NCBI GenBank assembly: GCA_040768925.1
Contig: JAXGLZ010000003.1
Location: 124,001-188,000 of the forward strand
Reading direction: 5' to 3'
Length of the DNA stretch: 64,000 bases
Origin: CALNBC01 sp040768925
GTDB taxonomy: Bacteria > Bacillota > Clostridia > Christensenellales > CALWSW01
Positions 8,046-16,352 of the stretch are shown here, one piece after another; position 1 is the first letter of the stretch, and each line of letters starts with the position of its first letter. The position numbers and the translations under genes were made by a program. The notes beneath the pieces were generated by a model. It was given only the letters and a program-made list of their open reading frames with translations, made no database searches and had not been told where the DNA came from.

Positions 8046-8342
8046 TTATTCCGTTTCGGAGGCCACCCGGCCGCCGAAGGCTTCGCGGAGATCGCTTTCC
8101 AGCTTTTTGCGGTCAATTTCATTGGCAAACGTGCCGAAAAAAGTGTTTTCCTGGGTCTGTATCTCTATGCCGGGGCGCGTTTTTCTGCCGAGCGTAACGG
8201 CGGTGATTTCGGCCCCGGCGATCACGACGGCATCGCCCGGCGTTCCGTCCGCCGGGTCGAGACGGATGGCGCCGGAAACGACCGAAAGCGAATAGGCCGC
8301 CGTTTCAAAGAAGCCTGTTTTCAGCCGTATGGGATAGGTCAT
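8046..8342 (-). CDS. Small hypothetical protein, PH-like
   Basis: 98 residues from the ATG at 8342, which has a GAGGTGA ribosome binding site; a longer reading to 8372 lacks one. The protein is a run of short alternating beta-type segments (AYSLSVVSGAIRL, DAVVIAGAEITAVTLG, GIEIQTQENTFFGTF) and ends in a charged helix (EIDRKKLESDLREAFGG), a layout seen in small bacterial PH-domain proteins; this assignment is a guess from pattern only. No signal peptide or membrane helix. It stands alone on the minus strand in the accessory region. Confidence 0.55.
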   Translation of the reverse strand: MTYPIRLKTGFFETAAYSLSVVSGAIRLDPADGTPGDAVVIAGAEITAVTLGRKTRPGIEIQTQENTFFGTFANEIDRKKLESDLREAFGGRVASETE

Positions 8343-8504
8343 GCGGATCACCTCATATTGAATAAAGATCAACTTATTGCCAACGGTTGAGGATACCGGA
8401 TGCCCCGGATTTGTTCTATCCGAATACTATCCTATCTTTGTGTATCCATATTCCATTTCGGCGCGCTTGCCGCCAACGGTTTTATTTCATCAAAGATACC
8501 ACTT

Positions 8505-10118
8505 CTATCGCACCTTCGTGAACGTGTAGTTAACGGTATTCTTACCAATGATCATCGTGCCCTTACCCACGATCGACCCGTCGTCTTCCCGGCTGAATGT
8601 GATAACGAACGATTTGAACACTTTGGAGGCTCCGGCGGTTAAAGTGTTGCCCAAGACGGAGAAAGTCAGGCTGCCTTCAGGATTGCTGAAGGTAGCGGTG
8701 TTGCCAGAAACGGAAAACTGCGCTGTATAACTGATGTTCGTCGCCTTTACCGTATACGTGCCGCTGATTTCCTCGGCTGTGAGCGCCGTATCACCGGAAG
8801 GCGGCGATTCGGAGGGGGTCGCAGACGGCGCCACGGCTTCGGCCGTGGGCGCGGGGGTTTCGAAGGAGGGCGTTACAGGCGATTCGGGAGGGGCCGCAGA
8901 CGGCACCGCGGGTTCAATTGATGGGGCGGGCGTTGCGGGTGCGGGGGTTGGACTTTCGGAAGCGGGGGCGGGCGTGGCCTGGGGAGCGATAAAGCCGGAT
9001 TTCTGGAGCTCTTGCGCGATCTGCTGCGGGGTCTTGCCCGCTGTGGTGATGGCGTTGACCATCACCGACATGCCGTCGGAATCGCCCGCCACTTTGACTC
9101 CTAGAATTTTCCCTTCAAAAAACCAGTCGGCCAGCGTATCGCCGATGTAAGCGATCTGCTCGCCGGTTGACGCGGGATTGAAGGTTACGAGGCCGACCAC
9201 CGCCGATAACGGGGCGAGCTTATCCTTGAGATCCTCGGCTGCCACGGTGACCTGGCTGCCTTCGCCCAGAATAATCGTGCTTCCGGTGGTAGCGACATCC
9301 ACGATGCAATCGGTACCGCCGACGATCACAGCGCCCGCTTGGCCCAGCGTCATGCTGCTTGCCGCGAGGGTTCCCAGCGTGCCGCCTCCTGTTGCAATTG
9401 TGGCGGTGACAAACAACCCGACCTTGCATGCCGTCTTTGTGGCTTGGGCTATTTTTGTCAGCTGATCATAGTAGGCGGCATCCTCCGCGGCGCCGCTGCG
9501 GATGATATCCTGCGCGAGCGTCAATTGCGCGTACGCCTCCTTGGCGTCTGTGCCCAGTTGGGCGGCAAGCTGCTTGATCGTATTGGCGCCTTTGATGGAA
9601 TCGTACTGCTTGGTGAAGTTCTCCGCCCAGGATTTCGGGTCGAAGGTGTTCGCCGGTGCGCCTGCCGCCCCGCTGTCAACAGACAAGGCGCGGACCGAGC
9701 AGCGCTTGCCCGCAGAAGCGCTCAGAAACGCCGCCGCCATACCTTTCGATGCCGGATCCTTCATCGCGCTCGCGCTGTTTTGGAGGGCTGTTGCCTGATC
9801 CAGCGCGGCTTCCCAAAGTTGAGCCAGCTCATTGATCATTTGGGCTCTCGCATCGGCGGACATGGCGTGAAAATCAGCCGCTACGAAGGCGTCCGTTTTT
9901 ATACGGGCTTCCACGTACCGGCGCACCGCCGCCGCGGCCGCTGCATTCATAGTCTGCTGTTCTTTGGATTCCAGGGGATGGCTGACCGTAACCGGCCCCG
10001 GTTCGCTTTGCGGACGAACCGCTGCAGTCTCCTCGGGGCGGGAACTTTGGGCGGCGCATGCCGCAAGTGTCAGAAAAATAATTGCTGATAATACGCTCGC
10101 AATGAACCGTTTTTTCAT
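8505..10118 (-). CDS. Large lipoprotein with Pro-rich stalk, unknown function
   Basis: 537 residues. Signal peptide with lipobox LAAC (Cys21), then an Ala-rich helical region (about 55-225), a hydrophobic Gly/Ala/Thr stretch at about 235-290 (ATIATGGGTLGTLAASSMTL), a Pro/Ala/Thr/Glu stalk of about 65 residues starting near 385, and a C-terminal beta-type domain of about 85 residues (SGTYTVKATNISYTAQF to the end). The modular plan suggests a surface-exposed protein holding its C-terminal domain away from the membrane. The central hydrophobic part may be membrane-active. No family recognised. A possible hairpin lies just upstream at 10135-10155. It sits among gene remnants in the island between IS30 and tRNA-Pro. 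Confidence 0.75.
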   Translation of the reverse strand: MKKRFIASVLSAIIFLTLAACAAQSSRPEETAAVRPQSEPGPVTVSHPLESKEQQTMNAAAAAAVRRYVEARIKTDAFVAADFHAMSADARAQMINELAQLWEAALDQATALQNSASAMKDPASKGMAAAFLSASAGKRCSVRALSVDSGAAGAPANTFDPKSWAENFTKQYDSIKGANTIKQLAAQLGTDAKEAYAQLTLAQDIIRSGAAEDAAYYDQLTKIAQATKTACKVGLFVTATIATGGGTLGTLAASSMTLGQAGAVIVGGTDCIVDVATTGSTIILGEGSQVTVAAEDLKDKLAPLSAVVGLVTFNPASTGEQIAYIGDTLADWFFEGKILGVKVAGDSDGMSVMVNAITTAGKTPQQIAQELQKSGFIAPQATPAPASESPTPAPATPAPSIEPAVPSAAPPESPVTPSFETPAPTAEAVAPSATPSESPPSGDTALTAEEISGTYTVKATNISYTAQFSVSGNTATFSNPEGSLTFSVLGNTLTAGASKVFKSFVITFSREDDGSIVGKGTMIIGKNTVNYTFTKVR

Positions 10119-10228
10119 GGCGCCATCCTTTGAAGTATCCAGACCTATTGGATACCGTTTTTTATTTCATTATATTGAAATGGTTAAGCCCTATCCATAG
10201 CGCGGGTTGATTTGTCATTGCCAGTTAT

Positions 10229-10405
10229 TTAGGCACAGATTGTGACAGGCCTTGTATCCGTCGATACGCCCTGAAACATGAAGACAGGGGCACTCGGGCC
10301 GCCCCAAAGATCGCGGATGATGACGCGCCCTTTGCCGGAGCTGGCTTTTATCGCTTTGCCCTTCCCGATATGGATGCCGGTATGATGTATTTTCTTCCAA
10401 ACCAT
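10229..10405 (-). pseudogene. NlpC/P60-like C-terminal remnant
   Basis: 58 codons from a possible ATG at 10405, reading HHTGIHIGKGKAIKASSGKG then VIIRDLWGG. The H-x-G-I-x-I-G-x-G-K-x-I-x-A pattern is that of the catalytic-histidine half of NlpC/P60 peptidoglycan endopeptidases. The catalytic cysteine half is absent: an in-frame stop lies six codons before the ATG. I take this as the broken 3' end of a cell-wall hydrolase gene, consistent with decay elsewhere in this region. Confidence 0.45.
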
Positions 10406-10631
10406 CCCAATCAGAACCGATCAATATGAAGAAACGCGCATTCGTCCTGTTCCCTTTGCGAAACAGTCTTTATGCGCTTTATTCTAAAAAACCATTCCAT
10501 GCGCATGCATTCCCGCCATTTTGATCGTTTCCGTTACCCAAAACAGGGAACGCTTTTAAGCTATTCCCTGAAATTGAACCTGCGGTTGGCGCCAAGATGA
10601 TTAAGGGTAAAGAGAGGCTGTTGGTCCGCCT
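10406..10631. other. Intergenic, no gene seen
   Basis: AT-richer than the flanking chromosome and without a supported frame or strong hairpin. Confidence 0.3.
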
Positions 10632-10898
10632 CTACTTCAAACTTTCTTTGTGTTTGCCGGTGAGCGCCATAATATCTTCTTTCATTTTTATTTTGACCGC
10701 ATCGTTCTGCGCTTTCAGCAGTTTATAGTCGCTCTGGTTTAGAATGATCTTGTCTCCATTTACCATTATGGATATTGTGTCGGTTCCGACAGGCTTGCCT
10801 GCAACAGACTTAATAAAGGCTTCTGTCTGGCTTGTAATTTTCTGTGTTGCCGATCGAATAATATCGGATATTTTCGCGCTTTCGAGTATTTTTGACAT
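10632..10898 (-). CDS. Small hypothetical protein next to repeat protein
   Basis: 88 residues, lysine- and serine-rich with predicted helices at both ends (ILESAKISDIIRSATQKI; DYKLLKAQNDAVKIKMKEDI) and a central beta turn (DTISIMVNGDKIILNQSD). No signal peptide, membrane helix or cysteine. The ATG follows AAAGAAAGG. It begins 30 bases after the stop of the large repeat protein and shares its direction, so the two are probably co-transcribed. Unknown function; possibly a partner in the structure built by the repeat protein (inference). Confidence 0.6.
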   Translation of the reverse strand: MSKILESAKISDIIRSATQKITSQTEAFIKSVAGKPVGTDTISIMVNGDKIILNQSDYKLLKAQNDAVKIKMKEDIMALTGKHKESLK

Positions 10899-10928
10899 AA
10901 TCGTTTCCTTTCTTTGTTGCTCGTAACG

Positions 10929-13085
10929 TTATTGCGGTTGAAAACTCAAAATTTTGCAAACTGGTATTGCATCTATTTGTGTTGGGGAAGCAAGATCATC
11001 AACCAAATATACAATACCGCTATTTATTTTGTAGATATATCCCACAAATGACGTTTTTGCAAGATTGATTTGAAGCTGAATTCCCGCAGCGTAATAGGGC
11101 TGCAACTGACTCAATACGTTTCTGGTGCAGCAAGCGTCATTGGAACCGTTCTGGTCATTGGCAGAAACGGGCAGTGCTTGCAAATAGGCCAGCAACAGCG
11201 AAAAAAGATTAGGCGTTGCCGTGACCGGTTCAAAGGATAAAGCCTCCAGAGTATCTATAAGAACCGTTATCTCATTTCCTTCCGATTCAGGGGAAACCAC
11301 AAAAGTGCAGTCTGTGACGCTGCCGAGGTTTCCAACATCTGGTGAAGTTTCAAGTCCACAGGAATAGAACCCGATCAGCGATGATGATGGTTCCGTTATC
11401 GCGAGCGAAAATGTTCTTATCAGAGAAAGCAAGGAACTGATTGCGTTTCTGCATTCAAGCCGGCAATCGTTACAGCTGTCGCGGGAGTTCTCTTTACAAA
11501 CGTCATCGCACGAAACTGTAACGTTCACGTTAACCCCGCTCACGTTGACAGGAGTCGCAATGGTGGGGCTGCTGGATAACGTTTGGTCGCCCTGTGTTTG
11601 CCCGCCATGGCCTGTCATTGTTTGATTCTGTTCGCCCTGCATCTGTCCGCCATGACCATTCATGGCCTGCGTCTGATCGCCTTGTGTCTGATCGCCTTGT
11701 GCTTCTCCACCCTGCGTTTGAGACTGGTCCCCAAGTGTTTCCGTCTGGCCGCCCTGCGTTTGGGACTGGTCGCCCTGGGAGGCGGACAGGTCACCCTGGG
11801 TTTCCGTCTGGCCGCCCTGCGTCTGGGATTGGTCGCCCTGGGAGGCGGACAGGTCACCCTGGGTTTCCGTCTGGCCGCCCTGCGTCTGGGATTGGTCGCC
11901 CTGGGAGGCGGACAGGTCACCCTGGGTTTCCGTCTGGCCGCCCTGCGTTTGGGACTGGTCGCCCTGGGACGCGGACAGGTCACCCTGGGTTTCCGTCTGG
12001 CCGCCCTGCGTCTGGGATTGATCGCCCTGGGACGCGGACAAGTCACCCTGGGTCTCCGATTGATCGCCCTGCGTCTGGGACTGGTCGCCCTGGGATGCGG
12101 ACAAGTCACCCTGGGTTTCCGACTGGTCCCCTTGTGTCTGGGACTGGTCGCCCTGGGACGCGGACAGGTCACCCTGGGTTTCCGACTGGTCCCCTTGCGT
12201 CTGGGACTGGTCGCCCTGGGACGCGGACAAGTCACCCTGGGTTTCCGACTGGTCGCCATGCGTATGGGACTGGTCGCCCTGGGAGGCGGACAAGTCACCC
12301 TGGGTTTCCGACTGGTCCCCGTGTGTCTGGGACTGGTCGCCCTGGGACGCGGACAGGTCACCCTGGGTTTCCGACTGGTCCCCTTGCGTCTGGGACTGGT
12401 CGCCCTGGGACGCGGACAAGTCCCCCTGGGTTTCCGACTGGTCGCCTTGCGTCTGGGACTGGTCGCCCTGGGATGCGGACAGATCCCCCTGGGTCTCCGA
12501 CTGGTCGCCCTGCGTCTGGGACTGGTCGCCCTGGGATGCGGACAGGTCCCCCTGGGTCTCCGACTGGTCGCCCTGCGTCTGGGACTGGTCGCCCTGGGAT
12601 GCGGACAGGTCCCCCTGGGTTTCCGACTGGTCGCCCTGCGTCTGGGACTGGTCGCCCTGGGACGCGGACAAGTCACCCTGGGTTTCCGACTGGTCGCCCT
12701 GCTTTTGGCACTGGTCGCCCTGGGACGCGGACAAGTCACCCTGGGTCTCCGATTGATCACCCTGCTTTTGGCACTGGTCGCCCTGGGATGCGGACAGGTC
12801 ACCCTGGGTCTCCGATTGATCGCCCTGTTTTTGGCACTGTCCTTGCGTCTGGGATTGGTCGCCCTGCGCCTGGGTAGAATCACCTAGATCCTGAGACTGA
12901 TCTCCCTGGCACTGGCTTAAATTGCCTTGTTCCTGTTCTTGGCATACTTTATTGTCATGCGGTGAACATGACGGGTTCGCTTGACAGGGCCGCATACGGT
13001 TTGCCGAACAACACCGAGGACAGCAGCACTGCTGTCTATGGCCCTGCTGTCCATTTTTGTATGGAATACCTTTGTTTCTATACAT
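10929..13085 (-). CDS. Heptad-repeat protein with Cys-rich ends
   Basis: 718 residues from the ATG at 13085 (RBS GAGGAG; an upstream ATG at 13133 lacks one). Three parts: a basic Cys-rich head (QQCCCPRCC, then about five more Cys), a low-complexity middle of roughly 430 residues, and a C-terminal domain of about 210 residues that opens with NVNVTVSCDDVC and CNDCRLEC. The middle is built of 7-residue units of pattern G-D-(Q/L)-S-x-(T/S)-Q, organised as about 17 copies of a 21-residue unit such as GDQSETQGDLSASQ plus GDQSQTQ, with diverged edges (GGQTETQ, GDQCQKQ). No signal peptide. A spore-coat or other cross-linked structural role would fit the Cys-rich ends, but this is inference. Confidence 0.75.
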   Translation of the reverse strand: MYRNKGIPYKNGQQGHRQQCCCPRCCSANRMRPCQANPSCSPHDNKVCQEQEQGNLSQCQGDQSQDLGDSTQAQGDQSQTQGQCQKQGDQSETQGDLSASQGDQCQKQGDQSETQGDLSASQGDQCQKQGDQSETQGDLSASQGDQSQTQGDQSETQGDLSASQGDQSQTQGDQSETQGDLSASQGDQSQTQGDQSETQGDLSASQGDQSQTQGDQSETQGDLSASQGDQSQTQGDQSETQGDLSASQGDQSQTHGDQSETQGDLSASQGDQSHTHGDQSETQGDLSASQGDQSQTQGDQSETQGDLSASQGDQSQTQGDQSETQGDLSASQGDQSQTQGDQSETQGDLSASQGDQSQTQGGQTETQGDLSASQGDQSQTQGGQTETQGDLSASQGDQSQTQGGQTETQGDLSASQGDQSQTQGGQTETQGDLSASQGDQSQTQGGQTETLGDQSQTQGGEAQGDQTQGDQTQAMNGHGGQMQGEQNQTMTGHGGQTQGDQTLSSSPTIATPVNVSGVNVNVTVSCDDVCKENSRDSCNDCRLECRNAISSLLSLIRTFSLAITEPSSSLIGFYSCGLETSPDVGNLGSVTDCTFVVSPESEGNEITVLIDTLEALSFEPVTATPNLFSLLLAYLQALPVSANDQNGSNDACCTRNVLSQLQPYYAAGIQLQINLAKTSFVGYIYKINSGIVYLVDDLASPTQIDAIPVCKILSFQPQ
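11740..12830 (-). repeat. Tandem array: 63-bp unit built from 21-bp subunits
   Basis: About 17 head-to-tail copies of a 63-bp unit, each made of three 21-bp subunits, all in frame with the repeat protein. Copies are near identical, with small local variants clustered (the GGQTETQ type toward the C-terminal side, GDQCQKQ type toward the N-terminal side), as expected from recent slippage or unequal exchange. Confidence 0.9.
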
Positions 13086-13528
13086 TTTAAGGATAGCTCC
13101 TCTCTTTATACACCCTTGTGATATTGCTTTCACACGAAGATGCCTAGGCTATCGCAGGAGATGGGATATCATTCACCCGTATCAAAGCGCTGATAAACGG
13201 CCGCTATGTCTTATGCGGTACAATTCCCGTTCGCAGCGCCTGCAAAGGTTAAGAGAGCCTAAGTCTATCTTCCGTGTTACATAATATGCAAACCCATATA
13301 GATTGGTACTGTGTTTCATATATGTAGAAGGGCAGCGATCGAAAGGCATGGCATTGGTGGGCGGTCATACCGACCCGGGCTTCACAGACAAGGTCTGCAA
13401 TCATCCGGATATTCAAAAATTGCGTGAAACCATCAACAGTATGTGGCAGAAAATAGCAAGGGTTTTTAAGGCTTACTACACTCAAATTACACCCAAAATA
13501 AAATTTCTACGTCTGAGTCAAAATAAGC
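13086..13528. other. Intergenic region upstream of the repeat protein
   Basis: An open frame from about 13348 to 13587 (plus) would encode MALVGGHTDPGFTDKVCNHP and continue into the terminator and tRNA, so it is not a credible complete gene, though its first 40 codons look protein-like and could be a fragment. No other gene is supported. Confidence 0.3.
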
Positions 13529-13563
13529 AAAACCCCCGTAAACTTATTGTTTACGGGGGTTTT
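13529..13563 (-). terminator. Terminator after tRNA-Pro
   Basis: Perfect 15-bp stem AAAACCCCCGTAAAC / GTTTACGGGGGTTTT with a short loop, T-rich on both strands; six bases beyond the tRNA-Pro 3' end on the minus strand. Confidence 0.75.
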
Positions 13564-13568
13564 CATGG

Positions 13569-13642
13569 TCTGGGTGAGAAGATTTGAACTTCCGGCCTCT
13601 TGAACCCCATTCAAGCACGCTACCAAACTGCGCCACACCCAG
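13569..13642 (-). tRNA. tRNA-Pro (anticodon GGG)
   Basis: 74 nt without an encoded CCA. Read on the minus strand: acceptor CTGGGTG pairing with CACCCAG, D arm GCGC..GCGT, anticodon stem CTTGA/TCAAG around the loop ATGGGGT (anticodon GGG after U33), five-base variable loop, T arm GGAAG-TTCAAAT-CTTCT (one G-U pair) and discriminator A. Decodes CCC/CCU proline codons. Confidence 0.93.
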
Positions 13643-13837
13643 TCGCCTCAGCGGCACCAGACTATTGCGGAACCATTGCGCAAGTGTTATTATACGCAAT
13701 CGTGCCCGCAAATGCAAGCCCTTTTTAAAAAACGGACGCAAGGATTTGCAAATCCGCAGGGCCTGCCGGGCAATGGAAAAAACCGGGTTTTCGTTTGAGG
13801 CCAGCAGGCAAAACCGGGCTGCAAACGACGCAAAGGA

Positions 13838-13869
13838 CATGGCAGGGCCCAAAATCGGACCCTGCCATG
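13838..13869 (-). terminator. Hairpin downstream of malic enzyme
   Basis: CATGGCAGGG / CCCTGCCATG stem 35 bases past the malic enzyme stop; T-poor tail, so a moderate terminator candidate. Confidence 0.45.
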
Positions 13870-13904
13870 CTTTGAAGGGAGGAAAACTTGGGGAACCGTT
13901 GGGA

Positions 13905-15080
13905 CTAGATACGGGCTACGCCGCTTTTGCGGGCGGCATCCGCAACCGCTTTGGAAACCGCGTCACGAACGCGGGGATCCAGCGCGGCAGGGATCACATA
14001 GTCTGCGCTCAGCTCTTCGGGGGTGATCAATCCGGCAATGGCCCTGGCGGCGGCAACCTTCATTTCCTCGTTGATGTCGGACGCGCGCACATCCAGCGCT
14101 CCGCGGAAAATACCCGGGAAAGCCAGCACGTTGTTGATCTGGTTCGGGAAGTCCGAACGGCCGGTGCCGATCACCTTCGCGCCCGCTTCGCGGGCGAGGT
14201 CCGGATGGATCTCGGGGATGGGATTGGCCATCGCAAAGATGATCGGATCGGGGTTCATCGACTGAACCATCTCTTTTGTGACGATATCGGGCGCGGAAAC
14301 GCCGATGAAGATGTCCGCCCCGACCATGAGTTCGGCAAGTCCGCCCTTGATCTTTTCGCGGTTGGTGACCTTGCTGATCTCCTGCTTAAAGGAATTCATG
14401 CCCTCGCGCCCTTCATAGAGCGCGCCTTTGCTGTCGCACATATACAGGTGACGCACGCCCAGTGCCATTATCAAATTGGCGATGGACATTCCCGCCGCGC
14501 CGGAACCGTTTATGACGACCCTGACGTCCTCGATCTTCTTGTCGACGACCTTCAGCGCGTTGAACACGCCGGAGGCGACGACGACGGCCGTGCCGTGCTG
14601 GTCGTCATGGAAAATCGGGATGTCGCAGCATTCTTTCAGCTTGCGCTCGATTTCGAAGCAGCGGGGAGCGGAGATATCCTCAAGGTTGATGCCGCCGAAG
14701 CTTCCCGCGAGCAGCGCCACCGTTTTGACGATCTCGTCCGGGTCCTTGCTGCGAATGCACAGGGGGAACGCGTCCACGCCGCCGAAAGCCTTGAACAGCA
14801 CGCACTTGCCCTCCATAACGGGCATGCCGGCTTCCGGGCCGATATCCCCCAGCCCGAGGACGGCTGTGCCGTCCGTCACCACTGCGACGAGGTTCCAGCG
14901 CCGGGTGTATGTGTAACTGAGGTCGACATCCTTGCTGATGAGCTTGCAGGGTTCCGCAACGCCGGGCGTATAGGCCATCGAAAGGTCTTCCCTCGTGGAG
15001 ACCGGGCAGGTGTGTTCGACGCTGATCTTGCCGCGCCATTGCTCATGTAGTTCCAGGGCCTTCTTCTGCGCGTCCGTCAT
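13905..15080 (-). CDS. NAD(P)-dependent malic enzyme
   Basis: 391 residues, the short bacterial form (malic N-terminal domain plus NAD-binding domain, no phosphotransacetylase-like tail). Key blocks: SMAYTPGVAEPCK, GLGDIGPEAGMPVMEGK, the metal-site region DISAPRCFEIE and FHDDQHGTAVVVA, and the nucleotide fold VVINGSGAAGMSIANL. It oxidatively decarboxylates malate to pyruvate and CO2 with NAD(P)+. It starts 4 bases after the stop of the malate/lactate dehydrogenase-like gene with its RBS (GGGAGGA) inside that gene's end, so the two are co-translated. Cofactor choice cannot be told by eye. Confidence 0.93.
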   Translation of the reverse strand: MTDAQKKALELHEQWRGKISVEHTCPVSTREDLSMAYTPGVAEPCKLISKDVDLSYTYTRRWNLVAVVTDGTAVLGLGDIGPEAGMPVMEGKCVLFKAFGGVDAFPLCIRSKDPDEIVKTVALLAGSFGGINLEDISAPRCFEIERKLKECCDIPIFHDDQHGTAVVVASGVFNALKVVDKKIEDVRVVINGSGAAGMSIANLIMALGVRHLYMCDSKGALYEGREGMNSFKQEISKVTNREKIKGGLAELMVGADIFIGVSAPDIVTKEMVQSMNPDPIIFAMANPIPEIHPDLAREAGAKVIGTGRSDFPNQINNVLAFPGIFRGALDVRASDINEEMKVAAARAIAGLITPEELSADYVIPAALDPRVRDAVSKAVADAARKSGVARI

Positions 15081-15084
15081 GTTG

Positions 15085-16194
15085 TCAGTCCTCCCAAACG
15101 AATTTAAAGTCTACCTTCAGCTGGTCGCGGGCATCCGACAGCGATTTGCGGACCGCCGCGTTGAGCGGAATGCCGTTCTTGCTGCGCTCGAGGAACGCCA
15201 GGTATTCCTTTTCGCCCGCTGTGTAGATCCGATCATGGCCCTTGGCCTTTTTGGAGCCGCGCAGGTCGCGCAGGATGTCTCCCGCGGTCTTTTTGAATTC
15301 CTCCACCGCGGTGAAGGCGTTGATGTCGATGGCGATGAAGAAATGGCCCAGATGGTACGGCCGCTTGCTGCCGTCCGGATCGAAGCCGTTGAGCGCCCTG
15401 AGGAAGGTGCCCCCCTGCAATGCCGCAGACAGGACTTCCACCACCGTCGCATAGCCGTAGCCCTTGTAGCCGGCCAGATCCTCGCCGATGCCGCCAAGGG
15501 GCGCCAGCGCGCAGGCGCCTGTGCCGAAGCCCTTGAGGGCCACTTCCGGGTCGGTCACGGGTTTGCCGTCGTTGTCGATCACCCAGCCGACGGGCATCTC
15601 GTGTTTGATGCGGGCATAGTGCTCGATCTTGCCGCGCTGGGTGATGGAGGTCGCGCAGTCGATGATGAAGGGGAACGCTTCATCCGTGGGGAAGCCGATG
15701 GTCAGCGGGTTCGTGCCCAGCATGTTTTCCACGCCGAAGGTGGGCGCGATCGAGGGGCGGGCGTTGGTGCCGGTGATGCCGATCATGCCCGCCCTGGCCG
15801 CCATGATGGCGTAATAGCCGGCGATGCCGTAGTGGGTGGAATTGCGCACGGCCACCATGCCCATGCCGTATTCCTTGGCTTTGTCGATGGCCATCTGCAT
15901 GCTGCGCACGCCGATGACGTGGCCCATGCCGTCGTGTCCGTCCACCACTGCGGTCGTTCTGGTCTCGCGAACGATCTCAAACTGGGTGTTTACGAACTGG
16001 ATGCCTTCGTTGATACGGTCGATATAGATGGGCTTAAAGCGCCCAACGCCATGGGAGTCGATGCCGCGTTTGTCGGATTCGATCAGAACGGCCGCGCAGG
16101 TCTTGGCCTCCTCCGCGGGAACGCCAATGGCAGTAAACGCGCGGGTCATAAAGTCCTCCATACGTTCGAAGGATTCGTAATAAGTTTTTTCCAT
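15085..16194 (-). CDS. Ldh-family (type 2) malate/L-lactate dehydrogenase
   Basis: 369 residues of the Ldh2/MDG2 family, which is unrelated to classical Rossmann malate dehydrogenases. Motifs include RGIDSHGVGRF with the family Ser-His, VRNSTHYGIAGYYA, NPLTIGFPTDE and DLAGYKGYGYATVVE. Members interconvert 2-hydroxy and 2-oxo acids (malate, lactate, ureidoglycolate, or sulfolactate) with NAD(P). Being first in an operon with malic enzyme, malate/oxaloacetate is the most likely substrate (inference). Its 150-nt leader has a strong promoter and an early terminator-like hairpin (16286-16323). Confidence 0.88.
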   Translation of the reverse strand: MEKTYYESFERMEDFMTRAFTAIGVPAEEAKTCAAVLIESDKRGIDSHGVGRFKPIYIDRINEGIQFVNTQFEIVRETRTTAVVDGHDGMGHVIGVRSMQMAIDKAKEYGMGMVAVRNSTHYGIAGYYAIMAARAGMIGITGTNARPSIAPTFGVENMLGTNPLTIGFPTDEAFPFIIDCATSITQRGKIEHYARIKHEMPVGWVIDNDGKPVTDPEVALKGFGTGACALAPLGGIGEDLAGYKGYGYATVVEVLSAALQGGTFLRALNGFDPDGSKRPYHLGHFFIAIDINAFTAVEEFKKTAGDILRDLRGSKKAKGHDRIYTAGEKEYLAFLERSKNGIPLNAAVRKSLSDARDQLKVDFKFVWED

Positions 16195-16273
16195 ACGCTA
16201 TCGGTCCGCCTTTCGTCTAGAATTGTTCGAAACGTGCAGGGAGATCATCCGTCCCTTTCATTCCTGTCAAAAA

Positions 16274-16323
16274 GGGATAGAAAAAGAGACATGAAACAGG
16301 AAAAAAGTTCCTATTCGTGTCTC
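16274..16323 (-). promoter_or_regulatory. Candidate leader attenuator of the malate operon
   Basis: On the minus strand an imperfect stem GAGACACGAATAGGAA / CCTGTTTCATGTCTC is followed at once by TTTTTCT, the look of an intrinsic terminator, but it lies between promoter and gene, about 25 nt after the expected transcription start and 90 nt before the coding start. A second stem (TCCCTTT / AAAGGGA) lies just after it. This fits conditional early termination, possibly protein-controlled. Confidence 0.45.
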
Positions 16324-16352
16324 TCATAATCTCGAACACTTGATCCGGCTTT

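Noticed and set aside
10135..10163. Hairpin GTATCCA/TGGATAC followed by a T run on the plus strand.
   Set aside because: No plus-strand gene ends there; it lies at the 5' side of the minus-strand lipoprotein gene, so its meaning is unclear.
11740..12830. CRISPR array.
   Set aside because: Repeats are contiguous and coding, with no unique spacers.
11583..12887. Long open frames antisense to the repeat gene (more than 400 codons, plus and minus).
   Set aside because: They exist only because the 63-bp repeat unit lacks stops; they have no ribosome binding site and encode low-complexity arginine/proline or leucine/glycine strings.
13348..13587. Open frame beginning MALVGGHTDPGF.
   Set aside because: Runs into the terminator and tRNA-Pro; only its first part looks protein-like and no family is recognised.
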